From assembly GCF_023218075.1 (NCBI RefSeq), contig NZ_JALPTB010000065.1:1-37072 (forward strand): 37,072 nt of DNA, given 5' to 3'. Source of the DNA: Rhodococcus sp. HM1 (GTDB lineage Bacteria > Actinomycetota > Actinomycetes > Mycobacteriales > Mycobacteriaceae). This document shows positions 25,802 through 34,400 of the stretch, piece by piece. The translations under genes were made by a program, and so were the position numbers. The notes below the pieces were generated by a model. The model saw nothing but the letters and a program-made list of their open reading frames with translations. It ran no database searches and was not told the origin of the DNA. Position 1 is the stretch's first letter; every line of letters begins with the position of its first letter.

Positions 25802-26491
25802 TCAGAGCGCGAAGACCGGTTCGTCACCGGCCAGTGCCCGGAACTCGTCGGCGTCGAGCCGGGACCGCCCGTACCTGCCGTGAACGTCGTTGAACCGTCC
25901 GCCGATCTCGAGGTCACGGGATCGGGAGATGTCACCGACCAGCCACGGCAGCCATCCCGTCTGCGCCAGCAACGGCCGGACGACCTCCGCGGTGGTCTCG
26001 GAATCCGCCAGGAAGGGCAGCACCGCGGGCGGGTCCTGGTCGGCGCCCTCGTTGACGAAAGCGGTCGCAAGATTCGAAAACGCCTTGGCATGGCCCGTTC
26101 CGGAAGGCAGTAGCGTGGCGACGAACTGACCGGCCGAACCCTCGCTCGGACGGCGCGGGACGATGCCGTGGGGTGTGACGTCGAGCGGGTTGGAAACGTC
26201 GAGCAGGACCTTTCCCTGCAGCGCCGCACCGAGGTTCCCGATGACCTCCCGCTGGGGCCGATCCCACAGCGTGGTCAGTGCCACCACCTGGCCGTGCGCA
26301 ACCGAGGACACGAGGTCCGGCTCGACGGTGACGGTGGTTCCGGCGGCGGCAACCGCGCGGACGATCTCCGCCGCAGCGCGAGCCTTGGCCGGATTGTGGT
26401 GGTGGAGAGTCACATCCACGCCGTGGGACGCGAACAGTGCTGCAATGGCGGTGCCGTGACGACCGGGACCGATGACGACGATGGAGGGCAT
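25802..26491 (-). CDS. NAD(P)-binding reductase, COG2085/F420-reductase-like
   Basis: A 229-residue Rossmann-fold protein of the COG2085 group, related to the NADPH:F420 reductase domain and often annotated 'NADP oxidoreductase'. The dinucleotide-binding loop is a variant, VVIGPGRHGTAIA, at the N-terminus. GKVLLDVSNPLDVTPHG and LLPSGTGHAKAFSNLATAF follow the pattern of F420-dependent NADP reductases and their F420-independent relatives. The start was placed at ATG 26491; the longer frame to 26614 would overlap the regulator gene, and its extension is Ser/Pro/Arg-rich with no domain. It is the middle gene of the HxlR operon. Cofactor preference cannot be decided from this sequence. Confidence 0.85.
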   Translation of the reverse strand: MPSIVVIGPGRHGTAIAALFASHGVDVTLHHHNPAKARAAAEIVRAVAAAGTTVTVEPDLVSSVAHGQVVALTTLWDRPQREVIGNLGAALQGKVLLDVSNPLDVTPHGIVPRRPSEGSAGQFVATLLPSGTGHAKAFSNLATAFVNEGADQDPPAVLPFLADSETTAEVVRPLLAQTGWLPWLVGDISRSRDLEIGGRFNDVHGRYGRSRLDADEFRALAGDEPVFAL

Positions 26492-26546
26492 GAGGTGGCT
26501 CCTTGTTGTGCGCGTGGAGGGGGGTGAGGTGTGCGGGACCGGCCGG

Positions 26547-27035
26547 TCAGTTGGGGTCCGTGCCGGACTGCTCGGCATCGTGACGCTCTCGGGCCTGGGC
26601 GACCCGCGGCGCAAGCTTCATCACCACGTAGACGAATTCACTTATCGCGGAACATATTTCGAAACCGATATCGGTCAGCGCGTATTCCTCGCGGCTGGCC
26701 GACCCGGGGACGGGGCGACGTTCGACGAGTCCGTCGCGCACGAACCGCTGCAGCGTCTGCGCGAGCATCCGGTCGTTGACACCGGCGACGCACCGTTTGA
26801 TCTCGCTGTAGCGCATCGAACCCGAACGCAGGGCGGTCAGGATCGACATCGCCCACACCCCGCCGACGGTCTCGAGTGCGGCGCGGATGCTCCCGGCGCC
26901 GTCGTGCAGGTCCTCGATCGCAACCAGTCGATCGTCACGTGCCTCGATACGTTCGACGACCTCGGCCGCACGGGCGGCCAGTTCGCCGTCCGTCGCCGAT
27001 TGTGCCGATTCGTCGGCCGCTTCCCGTTCCGTCAT
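26547..27035 (-). CDS. HxlR-family (DUF24) transcriptional regulator
   Basis: A 162-residue regulator. The HxlR winged helix spans about residues 45-140 (GSIRAALETVGGVWAMSILTALRSG, RYSEIKRCVAGVNDRMLAQTLQRF, DGLVERRPVP, EYALTDIG). A 45-residue acidic N-terminal extension precedes it. Many HxlR proteins sense quinones or aldehydes through a Cys just before the first helix (CP... motif); here that position reads GAGSIR, so the usual sensing thiol is missing and the only Cys is in KRCVAG. It is the first gene of the operon, and two inverted repeats directly upstream (27051-27065, 27076-27096) are likely autoregulatory operators. Confidence 0.9.
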   Translation of the reverse strand: MTEREAADESAQSATDGELAARAAEVVERIEARDDRLVAIEDLHDGAGSIRAALETVGGVWAMSILTALRSGSMRYSEIKRCVAGVNDRMLAQTLQRFVRDGLVERRPVPGSASREEYALTDIGFEICSAISEFVYVVMKLAPRVAQARERHDAEQSGTDPN

Positions 27036-27050
27036 GCTTCATGTCTATCA

Positions 27051-27065
27051 CTCTTGTTTCAAGAG
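27051..27065. promoter_or_regulatory. HxlR operator candidate 1
   Basis: CTCTTG-TTT-CAAGAG is a perfect 6-bp inverted repeat with a 3-base centre, 15 bases upstream of the HxlR start. It shares CACTCTTG with the second site. Confidence 0.55.
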
Positions 27066-27075
27066 CAATAGCGAT

Positions 27076-27096
27076 TCACTCTTGAAATGAGAGTGA
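27076..27096. promoter_or_regulatory. HxlR operator candidate 2
   Basis: TCACTCT-TGAAATG-AGAGTGA is a perfect 7-bp inverted repeat with a 7-base centre, 40 bases upstream of the HxlR start. AT-rich paired palindromes are typical of HxlR targets; two tandem sites suggest cooperative binding of two dimers. Confidence 0.6.
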
Positions 27097-27132
27097 TGTT
27101 CCTCTCACGGGGCTCTCACATTTCGGTACGGT

Positions 27133-27182
27133 TGCACCGGGGTCTCCTTCGTCGGAAATAGTCGCGGATCAGAGCGCGGATC
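27133..27182. repeat. 50-bp direct repeat, copy 2
   Basis: This is the second copy of the sequence at 24555-24604 (47/50 identical, same orientation), lying just downstream of the decayed transporter gene. Here the left half of the terminator stem is absent, so only copy 1 can fold as a terminator. The two copies enclose the HxlR-reductase-quinone oxidoreductase operon. Confidence 0.85.
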
Positions 27183-27212
27183 GAAGTTGGGCACGACCGC
27201 CTTCGACCACCG

Positions 27213-27761
27213 TCACAAACCGCCGAGTCCCTTCCCGATCACCGCAGCGCCCATGAGCACCAGCACGATCGCCATCACCTGGTGATTGTTCGCGCGGAGC
27301 CACTGCGAAAGGGTGTCGAGCCGTTCGCGCAAGCGCTGCGCCGCGATCGCGTACCCGAGGACGTGGATGAGCACGCTCGATGCCGCGATCACCGTGTAGA
27401 TCACCAGCGCCACCACGGCTTCGCCGGTGCCGATCACCAGCCCGGCGGAGACGTACAGCAGCAGGTTCTTCGGATCGACAGCCGAGAGTGCGATGCCGAG
27501 ACCGGTGGCCTTCGGGAAGTTCAGCCGGTCGATCGCCTGCATCCATTTCGGGACCGATGCGTCGCCGCGGGCGCGCCATTGCCTGCCCGCCAACACGATC
27601 AGCAGTTCGATGGCGACCTTGATGGTGGCGACGATGGGGATCGGTGAGATCGCGACCCCGACCACCACGGTCGGGCGGGCGTAACACGTCCGTGAAACGC
27701 GTGTCGAATCAATGTTACAGGAGCGCCATACGGTGATCGGCGTAGTCGACGTGAGGAGCAA
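27213..27761 (-). pseudogene. GAP/SfLAP-family transporter, internally deleted and N-truncated
   Basis: The remaining sequence matches the GAP (Sap, sulfolipid-addressing; LysE-like) membrane protein family. GVAISPIPIVA is the normal first-helix motif. RQWRARGDASVPKWMQAID, AVDPKNLLLYVSAGLVIG and LRANNHQVMAIVLVLMGAAVIGKGL are the normal second half. In typical members, about 60-70 residues with two or three helices separate ISPIPI from the RQW region; here they are joined within about 20 residues. The residues before VVVGVAISP do not look like family sequence either, so the N-terminus is lost. The frame is otherwise open, so a shortened protein might be made, but it would lack helices needed for transport. 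The ORF start at 27761 abuts the divergent hpxO start. Confidence 0.7.
27681..27718. promoter_or_regulatory. Inverted repeat upstream of hpxO
   Basis: GTAACA at 27681-27686 and TGTTAC at 27713-27718 are exact complements, 26 bases apart. CACG/CGTG elements lie between them. The site lies 43-80 bases before the hpxO ATG and may be an operator pair; the regulator is unknown. Confidence 0.3.
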
Positions 27762-28924
27762 TGCGGGTGAAGGCCATCATCATCGGCGCCGGAATGGGCG
27801 GACTCAGTGCGGGAATCGCGTTGCGGCGCATCGGCTGGGATGTCGAGGTGTACGAGCAGGTGGTCGAGAACAAGCCGGTGGGCGCGGCGATCTCGTTGTG
27901 GTCCAACGGTGTCAAGTGCCTGAACTATCTGGGTCTCGAGAAGCTGATCGCCGCTCTCGGCGGGCAGATGGACACCATGGCCTACCGGGACGGGTTCACG
28001 GGCGAGACGATGACCGAATTCAGTCTCCGGCCGGTCGTCGAGCAGACCGGTCAGCGGCCGTATCCGGTGTCGCGCGCCGAACTCCAGTCGATGCTCATGC
28101 ACGAACTGGGCCTCGAACACATCCGGCTCGGGAAGCGCATGGTGGACATCGCCGACGACGGTGACGCCGTGACCGCGACCTTTGCGGACGGCAGCACCGC
28201 CACCGGCGACATCCTCATCGGCGCGGACGGCGCGAAGTCCCGCACCCGCGACTACGTGCTCGACGAATCCGTGGAGCGGCGCTACGCGGGATACGTCAAC
28301 TTCAACGGGCTCGTCGACATCGACGAAACGATCGCCCCGGCCACCCAGTGGACGACCTACGTCGGCGACGGCAAGCGCGTGTCCCTCATGCCGATCGCCG
28401 GCGGGCGCTTCTACTTCTTCTTCGACGTCCCGCTGCCCGCCGGGCTCGACTACGACCGGTCGCAGGCGAAAGAGGTTCTCTCCGAGTACTTCTCCGGATG
28501 GGCGCCGCAGGTGCACAAGCTCATCGGCATGCTCGATCCGCTCGCGGTCAACCGCGTCGAGATCTTCGACATCGACCCGTTCGACACGTGGGTGAAGGGC
28601 CGCGTCGCGCTGCTCGGCGACGCCGGGCACAACACCACACCCGACATCGGCCAGGGCGGCTGCTCGGCGATGGAGGACGCCGTCGTGCTGGCCATCGCAC
28701 TGCAGACCAACACGCTCGGCGTCGAGGACGCTTTGATCCGCTACCAGAACCGCAGGACCGCCCGCGCGGGTGACCTGGTGCTGCGCGCCCGCAAGCGCTG
28801 CGACGTCACCCACGCGAAGGATCCCGAGGTCACCCAGGCCTGGTACGACGAACTGCGCACCGAGGACGGCACCGGCATCATCCGCGGCATCGTGTCGAAC
28901 ATCGTCGGCAACCCGCTCGGCTGA
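27761..28924 (+). CDS. hpxO: FAD-dependent urate hydroxylase (HpxO type)
   Basis: A 387-residue group A flavin monooxygenase. HpxO converts urate to 5-hydroxyisourate with NADH and O2, replacing uricase in purine breakdown. The FAD loop GAGMGG is at residues 9-14. The sequence follows Klebsiella HpxO closely in diagnostic places: [41 protein letters not shown]...[15 protein letters not shown], and [18 protein letters not shown]. The last contains the second FAD motif, and the Arg and Tyr of the urate site lie in the middle segment. ATG 27761 has AGGAG five bases upstream. No 5-hydroxyisourate hydrolase, OHCU decarboxylase or purine transporter is encoded in the window, so it acts apart from an obvious purine operon. 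The match is strong, though a related aromatic substrate cannot be fully excluded. Confidence 0.9.
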   Translation: MRVKAIIIGAGMGGLSAGIALRRIGWDVEVYEQVVENKPVGAAISLWSNGVKCLNYLGLEKLIAALGGQMDTMAYRDGFTGETMTEFSLRPVVEQTGQRPYPVSRAELQSMLMHELGLEHIRLGKRMVDIADDGDAVTATFADGSTATGDILIGADGAKSRTRDYVLDESVERRYAGYVNFNGLVDIDETIAPATQWTTYVGDGKRVSLMPIAGGRFYFFFDVPLPAGLDYDRSQAKEVLSEYFSGWAPQVHKLIGMLDPLAVNRVEIFDIDPFDTWVKGRVALLGDAGHNTTPDIGQGGCSAMEDAVVLAIALQTNTLGVEDALIRYQNRRTARAGDLVLRARKRCDVTHAKDPEVTQAWYDELRTEDGTGIIRGIVSNIVGNPLG

Positions 28925-28955
28925 CGGGGACCGGCCCCGCTCGAATCCTGGGCGG

Positions 28956-29834
28956 CTACCGGGGATCGGCGCCCACCGTCAGCGGCAGCGACGCGTCGGC
29001 GGTCCACGCGGTCAGCGATCCGTCGTACACGGCGACATCGTCGCGCCCGGCCAGCTCGAGCGCATGCGCGACACCGGTCGCGGCGATGCCACCACCGCAG
29101 TACGTCACCGGGGTGATCCCCGGATCGAGCAGGCCGGCCTCCTCGAACAGCGCCCGCAACTCGGCGACCGGCCGCAGAATGCCCGTCTCCGGGTCCCGGA
29201 TCCGCGCGACCGGCAGGTTGATGCTGCCGGGAATGTGGCCGGGGCGGGCATAGGTGCTGGTGTCGCCGCGGTAGGTGGCGGGATCGAGGACGTTCACAAG
29301 GACCGTGTTGTCGTCGTCGATCGCGTCCCGCACCTGCTGCGTGGACCGGATCAGGTCGTCGCGGCGCCGGGCGGTGAAGGTCACGGGGGTCGGCGAGACA
29401 GGAGTGTCGGTGACCGGCGCGCCGGCGGCCTTCCAGGCGGGCAGGCCGCCGTCGAGCACCGCGACGTCGTCGAATCCCTCGAGGCGGAGGTGCCACCAGA
29501 AGCGGGTCGCCCAGTAACCGTCGTGCTGGTCATACACGACGACCCGGACGCCGTCGCCGATGCCGAGCGCGCCTGAGGCGGCCGCGAACCGCTCCGACGC
29601 GGGCGCCGTCCACGCCTCGGCGGAATCGGGATCGGCGAAGTCGGTGAGCAGATCCGCGAACACGGCACCGGGAATGTGCGCGGAATCGTAGGTGGCCCGC
29701 CCCGGTTCGACCGAATACGGCCCGTCCTTCGGCAGGGTCAGGTGCGTGCTCGAGTCCACGACGACGAGCGTGGAATCGTCGAGGTGATCGCGAAGCCACT
29801 CGACCGAGACGATGTCCGGGAACTGCTGACCCAT
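28956..29834 (-). CDS. Thiosulfate/3-mercaptopyruvate sulfurtransferase
   Basis: A 292-residue tandem-rhodanese enzyme. The N-terminal domain (residues 8-140) is inactive: its loop reads VYDQHDGYWATR with no Cys. The C-terminal domain (about 160-290) has the catalytic Cys246 in VTYCGGGIAAT. YDSAHIPGAVF and YARPGHIPGSINLP are the paired linker motifs of the family. It moves sulfane sulfur from thiosulfate or 3-mercaptopyruvate to cyanide or thiols. The loop CGGGIAA differs from the CRKGVTA (thiosulfate) and CGSGVTA (mercaptopyruvate) classes, so substrate preference is open. ATG 29834 follows GGAGGT in a good position. It is convergent with hpxO (31-base gap). Confidence 0.92.
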   Translation of the reverse strand: MGQQFPDIVSVEWLRDHLDDSTLVVVDSSTHLTLPKDGPYSVEPGRATYDSAHIPGAVFADLLTDFADPDSAEAWTAPASERFAAASGALGIGDGVRVVVYDQHDGYWATRFWWHLRLEGFDDVAVLDGGLPAWKAAGAPVTDTPVSPTPVTFTARRRDDLIRSTQQVRDAIDDDNTVLVNVLDPATYRGDTSTYARPGHIPGSINLPVARIRDPETGILRPVAELRALFEEAGLLDPGITPVTYCGGGIAATGVAHALELAGRDDVAVYDGSLTAWTADASLPLTVGADPR

Positions 29835-29957
29835 GGTGACCTCCGGGGTGCGGGAAACGATGGCGGCGAGCCTATCGGCCCGCCGCCGGTCCCGGCGAGG
29901 TCAACGCTCACGGTGAGTAAATCCCTCGACGGTCACGTCCACCGGAGCTTCCGGCGT

Positions 29958-31382
29958 TCAGGTGGCGACAGCACCCGAATCCGTGGCGGGCCGCACGTTC
30001 TGGTTGATGTGGAACACGTTGTCCGGGTCGTAGCGGCCCTTGACGGCGGTGAGCCGGTCGTAGTTGCCGCGATACGACGCCCGCACCCGGTCCTGGCCTT
30101 CCTCCATCAGGAAGTTGACGTAGGCGCCGCCCGCCGACGTCGGGTGCAGGGCCTCCCAGTAGTCCCGGGCCCACTGCGAGATGAGCTCCGCATTGGCCGG
30201 ATCCGGATCCACACCGACGATGACCCCCGCCCAACCGCCGTCCCGGTAGGAGAACGGGGTGGCGCTCTCGGGGACACGCGCGGCGGCGCCGTCGATCGGA
30301 TACAGGTGCATGGTGGAATGCCCCGTGGGCGGCGACGCACCGAACCGGCAGTGCACGTCGATCGCGGCATCGGAGATCTCGTTGAAGAAATCCGCTCGCC
30401 AATACCATTGCAGCCCAGCGGGATACAGTCCGTCGAATGCGCTCTGTAGCACGGTGAACGGCATGTCGTGCAGGCCGATCAGCATCGGCGACCCGAACGC
30501 CCTGATCGGTTCGAGCACCTCGTCGGCGCGGTCGTGCGGGCCCGTGTAGCACCAGACGATCGCGCAGGCCCCGCGTCCCCACAGTTCCTCGGGGAACGGC
30601 GCTGCGGGCGGCACCGTGATCAGGCCGATCCAGCCGCTCAACTCCTCCGGCAACGACGGCAGCAGTTCGCGGTACCAGCGCATCACGTCGGCGGTGTCGG
30701 CGACGTCGTAGAGCACCGGCCCGCCGATGATCGTGCCGTGCTCGCCGATGTCGTGGCAGCGGAACGTGAACGAGGTGACGATCCCGAAGTTCCCGCCCCC
30801 GCCGCGCAGGGCCCAGAACAGGTCGCTGTGCGAATTCTCGCTTGCCTTCACGAAGGATCCGTCGGCGAGCACGACATCGGCTTCGAGCAGGTTGTCCACC
30901 GTGAGGCCGAACCGGCGGGTCAGATAGCCGATGCCGCCGCCGAGCGTCAGACCGGCCACCCCGGTGGATGCCAGGAACCCGGACGGCGTGGCCATCCCGA
31001 ACCCGACCGTCGCATGGTCGACGTCGCCCCACACGCATCCCGCGTCCGCCCGGACGGTGTGCTGTTCCGGATCGACGGTGGTGCTGCGCATCGCCGACAG
31101 GTCCACGACCAGCGCGCCGTCCCACACGCCGAGCCCGGCCGCGTTGTGCCCGCCGCCGCGGACCGCGAGCTCGAGGCCCCGTTCCCGGGCGAACCGGACG
31201 CAGGCGATGACGTCGACGGTGTCGCGGCACCGTGCGATCGCAGCGGGCCGTTTGTCGATCATCGCGTTGTAGACGGCACGGGCCTGGTCGTAGCCCGGGT
31301 CCGTCGGGGTGATCAGTTCCCCGCGCAGCCCCGCGGCCAGGTCGTCGAACGAGGTGCCGGTGGGGGTGGCTGTCGTGGTCAT
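29958..31382 (-). CDS. FAD-binding (berberine-bridge type) oxidoreductase
   Basis: A 474-residue flavoprotein of the PCMH/VAO fold with a C-terminal BBE segment. The FAD-linking motif RGGGHNAAGLGVWDGA puts the 8-alpha-histidyl ligand at His79. GVAGLTLGGGIGYLTRRFGL and GGGGNFGIVTSF are the flavin-cradle motifs. The end (NFLMEEG...YDPDNVFHINQNV) is the BBE tail. The cysteine of bicovalent members is not evident in the STGVAGL position, so a single covalent link is likely. Relatives oxidise sugars, alcohols or secondary metabolites with O2. There is no signal peptide. ATG 31382 was chosen for GAGGAG eight bases upstream (an in-frame ATG 31409 is weaker). It follows the SARP regulator gene, and its promoter carries SARP-like direct repeats. 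Confidence 0.92.
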   Translation of the reverse strand: MTTTATPTGTSFDDLAAGLRGELITPTDPGYDQARAVYNAMIDKRPAAIARCRDTVDVIACVRFARERGLELAVRGGGHNAAGLGVWDGALVVDLSAMRSTTVDPEQHTVRADAGCVWGDVDHATVGFGMATPSGFLASTGVAGLTLGGGIGYLTRRFGLTVDNLLEADVVLADGSFVKASENSHSDLFWALRGGGGNFGIVTSFTFRCHDIGEHGTIIGGPVLYDVADTADVMRWYRELLPSLPEELSGWIGLITVPPAAPFPEELWGRGACAIVWCYTGPHDRADEVLEPIRAFGSPMLIGLHDMPFTVLQSAFDGLYPAGLQWYWRADFFNEISDAAIDVHCRFGASPPTGHSTMHLYPIDGAAARVPESATPFSYRDGGWAGVIVGVDPDPANAELISQWARDYWEALHPTSAGGAYVNFLMEEGQDRVRASYRGNYDRLTAVKGRYDPDNVFHINQNVRPATDSGAVAT

Positions 31383-31419
31383 CGCGAACTCCTCTCGCGT
31401 GTTTCTCATGCTGCTTCCG

Positions 31420-31452
31420 ACGGTAGGAAGGCGGCGTTCGCGCAGCGTTCGC
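31420..31452 (-). promoter_or_regulatory. SARP-type direct repeat and -10 before the flavin oxidase
   Basis: On the minus strand GCGAACGCTGC (from 31452) is followed at once by GCGAACGCCGC (from 31441), an exact 11-base period with a common GCGAACG heptamer. Nine bases after the second heptamer comes TACCGT (31425-31420), a TAnnnT -10 element. SARP activators bind heptamer pairs spaced 11 bases apart about 8 bases before the -10, replacing the -35. The arrangement lies between the SARP gene stop and the oxidase start. Confidence 0.6.
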
Positions 31453-31466
31453 CCGGCACGCGCCGG

Positions 31467-34400
31467 TCAGTGCGAGGGCGGAACGCCGAGGCCGACGAGG
31501 TCGCGGTCGCAGCGACGCACCAGGGCAACGCTGCCGTGCTCGCCCGCCAACCTCGCCGCAGCACGCAGTCGCGCCACGGCGTCCGGGGGAGCGTCGTATG
31601 CGGCGCGCATCCGCATCACCTCCGGCAGCCACCACCGGTCGTCGCGTGCCCGGGCGGCGACCGTCGCCGCGTCGAGGGTCGCGCGCGCGTCGCCGGGCCT
31701 CTCGCGGTACAGGTCCGCCAGCAGCGTCAGCCAGTACGGCATCCGGGCGAAGGAACCTGCCGCCCGCAGGTTGGCAATCCCGCGCCGGACCCTGCCGATG
31801 CCGTCACCGCCGGTCCGGGACCAGCCGTCGAGGATCAGTCCCCATTCCCGGTAGTAGGCGAAGTCGTACCGGTCGCACAGTTCCCGCAGTTCGGTGACCG
31901 TCTCGCGCAACTCGGGCCGGTCCCCGCACAACTGCCGGGTGACCGCGCCGTACGCGAGCGCGATGGTCAGGACGAACGGGTCCTCGCCGCGGCGGGCCAG
32001 CGTGATCGCCTCCCGGCAGCGCGTGCGCGCGGCGTCGTCGTCGCCGAGCAGCCAGTGCGCATGTGCCGCCCACGCGCAGCCGTGCACGTCCGGGCGGGTG
32101 CCGACGGTCCACGAATGCGCGCCTGCGGTGAGTTCGGCGGCCAGCGCGAAATGCCCCAGCGCCTCGGCCGGCCGGCCGAGACTCACCGCGGAACCCGCGT
32201 ACGCGAAGTGCGCCGACCCGCACAGTTCGGTTCCGGGTTCCACCAGTGTCAATGCGCGCGTGACCGCCCGATGCGCTCCGGCGGTGTCGCCCTGGACGAA
32301 CCGCGACGACCAGAGCCCGACGAGACCGACGATCGTCGACTCCGTGCGGCCCAGCGTGTCGGCGAGCTCGATCGAACGTTCGAGGGTGTGCTGCAGTTCG
32401 GGGGACGAATAGCCGTAGCGGGCGTTGAGCGGTGCCGCCAGGGCCTCGAGGATCGCGAGTTCCCGTGCGGCGGAATCGCTTCCCGGATGCTCGCGCACCA
32501 GGGCGAGAGCGTGCAGATGCAGCCGGACCGCGTCGGCATATGCGAACCTGCGGGTCGCGATCTCGGCCGCGCGCCGGTAGTACGGCACCGCCCGATCCGG
32601 GCGCCCACCGCGGGCGTACTGCTCGGCGAGTTGAGCCGACACCGGATCGGTGTCGTCGCGGTGCAGCAATTCGAGTGCCTGGGCGAGCCGCCGGTGCATC
32701 AGCCAGCGTTGCGGCGGCCCGACCGTCGCGTACGCGGCCTCGCGCAGCAGGTCGTGGGCGAAGTCGTAACCGTCGCGGAACTCGGTGACGATGCGCCGGC
32801 GCCACAGTTCGTCGACGGCCTGTACCACCGCGACCGCACCGAGATCGCTTGCCGTGGTGAGCAAGTCGAGCGTGAAATCGCGTCCGACCGCGGCGGCCAG
32901 GCCCGCCACCTCCCGCGCAGCCGGACTCGACTGCTCCACGCGGTGGTGCAGCACCGACGACAGACCGTCCACCGAGAGCGCGTCGTCCCCGTCGGTCGCG
33001 GACCGCATCGCTTCGACGATGTACAACGGGAAGCCCCCGGTCGCCGTGTGGAGTAGCCGCCGCTCCTCGATGGTGCGCGATCGTCCACCGATCGCTTCGG
33101 CCAGGCGGGTGCTGTCCGCTGCGTCCAGGGGGCCCAGCCGCAGTTCCGTCACCGTGCCCGACGAGGCCAGTCCGGTCGCCCATTCGGTGACGGCGGCCGC
33201 GCTCTCCGAGCTGTCGTCCCGCGCGGCCGCCGCGACCAGCAGGGGAGCGTCGGGCGTCAAGCCCAGGCAGAACGCGAGAAACAACAGTGTCTCCCGGTCG
33301 CACCACTGCATGTTGTCCAGGGTCAGCAGAATCGGGCGACCGTCGCCGACGAGGCCGCGGGCGAGTCCCTCGAAGAAACGATGCCGCTGCCAGGCGTCGG
33401 CCGATGCCCCGACCCCGCGTTCGGGGCGAGTCTCGCGCACACGATCCGCGTCGGCCTCGGGGGACGGCACGAGCCGTTCGACCTCGGCCCGCCATACCCG
33501 GGCGAGTCCCGATCGGCCCGCCGCGACCGCGGGGTCGCGCAACCAGTCGGCCACGGGTGCCAGCGCCAGCCCGGCGGAGGTTGCGAAGCAGCGGCTGTGT
33601 GCCACCGTCGCGCCACCGGCCTGCGCGATGTGCGCGATCTCGGTGAGCAGCCGGGTCTTTCCGACGCCCGCCCCGCCGCGGATGAGGATCGCGCCCGGTC
33701 GACCGGACGCCGCGCGCTGCCAGGCGGCGGCGAGACGGTCGATCTCGCGGGACCGCCCGACCAGTTCGACGGTCGTGCACCCGGTGCGGGCCGGGATCCG
33801 CCGGCCGGGTGCGGTGCCGAGAACCTGTTCGACGAGGGCGCGCGTCTGCGGATCGGGGAGGACACCGAGTTCACGTTCGAGCAGCGACGCGCAGCGGTGA
33901 TAGGTACCGGCGGCGCCGGCTCGATCCCCGGTCTCGGCCTGCAGACGCATCAGGTTGCGATAGCCGACCTCCTCGAGCGGGGCGAGCCGGACGCGACGAC
34001 GCGCGACCTCGATCGCCCCGGCGGGATCGCCCGTGCGGGTGAGGGCGCCGGACAGCAGATCGCACAGCTCCACGCATCGTCGTTCGCGATCGGATCGGAT
34101 CTCGAGTGCCCAGTCGTCGAACACGCCGGGCAGGAACTCGCCGCTGTAGGCGTCCAGCGCCCTCCTCGCGTGGGTGACGAGAGCGCGGTCGTCACCGGAC
34201 CGGGCCGCCCGCAGCGCCGCGGCGCGTTCGTTGTCGAAGACGCGCAGGTCGGCGCTGCTCGACGGGGTGTCGCTCCAGCACAGATCCTTCGCCGTCACCG
34301 TGAGTGACGGCTCGTCACCGAGCGCGTGACGCAGATGGTGGAGTTCGCGTCGCAGGTTGGTCAGGGATTGCCCGTCGGTGGAATCCGGCCAGAACAGGGT

